Shown: piece after piece, positions 62,602 to 64,000 of the stretch
Layout of the letters: every line of letters begins with the position of its first letter
Numbering within the stretch: position 1 is the stretch's first letter
NCBI RefSeq assembly: GCF_011759585.1
Contig: NZ_JAAOYV010000002.1
Coordinates: 679,510 to 743,509, forward strand
Source: Frigoribacterium endophyticum
Lineage (GTDB): Bacteria; Actinomycetota; Actinomycetes; Actinomycetales; Microbacteriaceae
Direction of reading: 5' to 3'
DNA length: 64,000 bases
The notes under the pieces: model-generated
The model's input: only the letters and a program-made list of their open reading frames with translations
What the model was told of the DNA's origin: nothing
Database searches by the model: none
Position numbers and translations under genes: made by a program

Positions 62602-63539
62602 CGGTGGCCTCCACGACGGTCGTCGCGGCGGGCGCCGTGTGCTTCCGGTACGTCGGGGGCGCCGTGCGCGTGCTGCTCATCCACCGCGACCACCACGGCG
62701 ACGTCTCGTTGCCGAAGGGCAAGGTCGACCCCGGCGAGTCGACGCCGCAGACCGCGGTGCGCGAGATCCACGAAGAGACCGGCTACCGCGTCTCGCTCGG
62801 GGCGCCGCTCGGCACGGCCGAGTACGTGATGCCCGGCGGGCGCGACAAGGTCGTGCACTACTGGGCCGCCGAGGTCACCGACGAGTCGTTCGCCGCCGCG
62901 GGCACGTTCGTGCCCAACAGCGAGGTCGCCGCGATCCGCTGGGTGCCTCTCGCCGAGGCGCGGGCCGCCCTCACCTACGAGCGCGACGCCGAGGTGCTCG
63001 ACCGGTTCGCCGACCGCGTCGAGCGCGGGGCGGCGCGCACCTTCGCCCTCGTGGCGCTGCGCCACGCCAAGACCACGTCGCCGGCCGAGTGGAGCGGCTC
63101 CGACGCGACCCGCCCGCTGCTGCCGCAGGGGCGCCGGCAGGCCAAGACGATCGCCCCCGCCATCGCCGCGTGGGCCCCGCAGCGGCTCATCAGCAGCACC
63201 GCGGCCCGCTGCCTCGCGACCCTCGAGCCGCTCTCCGCCCTGACCCACGTGGGCGTCAAGCAGACCGACTCGCTCAGCCAGGACGCCTTCGAGCGCCACG
63301 ACGACGACGTCGTCGGGGTCGTCGCGAAGAGGCTCAAGAAGAGGGTGCCGGCGGTGTTCTGCACGCACGCCCCGGTGCTGCCGGAGCTGCTGCGTCAGAT
63401 CGCCACGAGCACGAAGGGGGGCGAGCGGCTCGACCTGCGCCGCGCCTCCTCGCTGAGCCCCGCCGAGTTCACGGTGCTGCACGTCTCCGTCGAGGGCGGC
63501 GCCCTCGTCGCCGTCGAGACCCACGGGCCGGTGGGCTGA
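62598..63539 (+). CDS. mutT1: MutT1-type Nudix hydrolase / histidine phosphatase fusion
   Basis: A 313-residue two-domain enzyme. The Nudix domain (about 1-135) has the full box from Gly41 through E47, R55-E56 and E59-E60 to G62 (GKVDPGES, then REIHEETG). The C-terminal histidine-phosphatase domain (about 148-313) has LRHAKTT (Arg155-His156) and FCTHAPV. Mycobacterial MutT1 uses both to clear 8-oxo-GTP/dGTP and hydrolyse diadenosine polyphosphates. The GTG overlaps the ppk1 stop, so nucleotide and polyphosphate metabolism are co-expressed. Confidence 0.95.
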   Translation: MTVASTTVVAAGAVCFRYVGGAVRVLLIHRDHHGDVSLPKGKVDPGESTPQTAVREIHEETGYRVSLGAPLGTAEYVMPGGRDKVVHYWAAEVTDESFAAAGTFVPNSEVAAIRWVPLAEARAALTYERDAEVLDRFADRVERGAARTFALVALRHAKTTSPAEWSGSDATRPLLPQGRRQAKTIAPAIAAWAPQRLISSTAARCLATLEPLSALTHVGVKQTDSLSQDAFERHDDDVVGVVAKRLKKRVPAVFCTHAPVLPELLRQIATSTKGGERLDLRRASSLSPAEFTVLHVSVEGGALVAVETHGPVG

Positions 63540-63573
63540 GGCCGCCCCCCACCCCGGCCCGCGGGTCGGTGCC

Positions 63574-63615
63574 GAGCCCCCGGGGCCGCCGTCGAGGCGG
63601 TGGCCCCGGGGGCTC
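63574..63615 (+). terminator. Terminator after mutT1
   Basis: GAGCCCCCGGGGCC (63574-63587) is perfectly inverted at 63602-63615; inside, CCGCC/GGCGG pairs around GTCGA. It separates mutT1 from pstS. Confidence 0.9.
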
Positions 63616-63695
63616 CGTCGTCGACGGACGGTCGCGACGGGACGGGCGTCGGGTCGCCGGAGGCGGGCCGGACCCCCGGCCGATGTTCCCGCCTC

Positions 63696-63713
63696 GTTAA
63701 CCTCCCGTTCACC
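63696..63713 (+). promoter_or_regulatory. PHO-box direct repeat upstream of pstS
   Basis: GTTAACC (63696-63702) and GTTCACC (63707-63713), 11-bp period, 97 bp before the pstS start. The best match to the actinobacterial GTTCACC consensus in this window. Confidence 0.85.
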
Positions 63714-63810
63714 GAGGCAGACGACCGTGGTCAACTGCCGGACGTAGCGTCACGCACGGGTCGGCACCTGGCCCGCACACACAGCCAACACATCCCACAA
63801 AGGAACCTCT

Positions 63811-64000
63811 GTGAACTTCAAGCGCACCGGCAGCATCTTCACGATCGCCGCGGTCGGCACCCTGCTCCTCGCGTCCTGCGCCAGCAACGAGGGCGGCGCG
63901 GAGGCCGGCGACACCGCCAGCGCCTCGGACCTCTCGGGCACCATCTCCGGCATCGGCGCGAGCTCGCAGCAGAGCGCGCAGGAGTCGTGGGTCGCGGGCT
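63811..64000 (+). CDS. pstS: Phosphate-binding lipoprotein PstS, N-terminal part (cut by window edge)
   Basis: Extracytoplasmic phosphate receptor of the high-affinity Pst ABC importer. The visible 63 residues contain a lipoprotein signal peptide ending LLASC (about 19-23) and, after a short acidic linker, LSGTISGIGASSQQSAQESW, the PstS opening whose Gly-Ala-Ser-Ser loop binds phosphate. The rest lies past the right edge, where pstCAB are expected. GTG 63811 has AAAGGAACC upstream. PHO boxes precede it. Confidence 0.95.
   Translation, partial: MNFKRTGSIFTIAAVGTLLLASCASNEGGAEAGDTASASDLSGTISGIGASSQQSAQESWVAG

Overview
The window is about 73% GC chromosomal DNA from an actinobacterium, most likely a member of the Microbacteriaceae. 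The evidence is the lineage gene set (mycothiol synthase mshD, carD, senX3-regX3, glnR, a LytR_C protein, DUF3263, DUF4032, DUF5997), frequent GTG/TTG starts, and gene orders that match those remembered from mycobacteria (carD/lpqE/ispDF/cysS/rlmB, senX3-regX3/gpmA, glnR-mshD, ppk1-mutT1). No insertion sequence, prophage, CRISPR array or rRNA operon is visible. One tRNA (Thr, anticodon TGT) is present. Genus and species cannot be fixed from the sequence alone.

Layout. 1-5 kb: the 5' part of groL (cut by the left edge) under two tandem CIRCE operators, a cold-shock gene, a LytR_C membrane protein, DUF3263, DUF2332, a coupled msrB-nitroreductase pair and tRNA-Thr. 5-9 kb: a secreted GH16-like protein with an Excalibur domain, a MarR/FUSC divergent pair with twin operators, and two paralogous small membrane proteins. 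9-15 kb: a repeat-rich 580 bp non-coding stretch and the long-chain olefin cluster oleA, oleBC (fused) and oleD. 15-23 kb: a large putA, a two-gene drug-type ABC transporter, TetR and an MFS exporter. 23-36 kb: small housekeeping and accessory genes (YdeI-like, HTH-less LysR, zinc peptidase, two sugar kinases, two medium-chain dehydrogenases), a MarR-regulated DHA2 exporter, an AI-2E-type protein, a GT2 and a phosphoesterase. 36-44 kb: a DsbA-like protein, a solo MsiK-type ATPase, DUF4032, rlmB, cysS, ispDF and carD. 44-54 kb: an lpqE-like lipoprotein, regX3-senX3, phoU, a small P-loop kinase, gpmA, a methyltransferase, a FUSC protein, ygfZ, a nitrobindin-like protein, a 38-residue membrane peptide and glnR. 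54-64 kb: mshD, two uncharacterised membrane proteins, GT4-DUF418, a TetR/EamA pair, ppk1, a mutT1-type Nudix/phosphatase fusion and the start of pstS.

How the genes work together. The clearest theme is phosphate control. The SenX3-RegX3 two-component system and PhoU are encoded here, and matching PHO-box-like direct repeats (two 7-mers, 11 bp period) sit upstream of phoU, ppk1 and pstS, so sensor, regulator, polyphosphate synthesis and phosphate uptake look like one local regulon. A second theme is repressor-controlled export: three regulator/exporter pairs carry palindromic sites (MarR/FUSC, MarR/DHA2, TetR/EamA). A third is promoter architecture: about twenty genes have a TANNNT box exactly 6 or 7 nt before the start codon, the form expected for leaderless transcripts, and this was used to choose several starts. 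Convergent gene pairs are generally separated by long perfect hairpins.

The most unusual material is non-coding: short tandem repeats that begin at or just after stop codons in six places, a strongly over-represented GGAGGCGCG word, a 21-bp perfect palindrome between two divergent promoters, and a 42-codon frame that links oleBC to oleD by stop/start overlaps at both ends.
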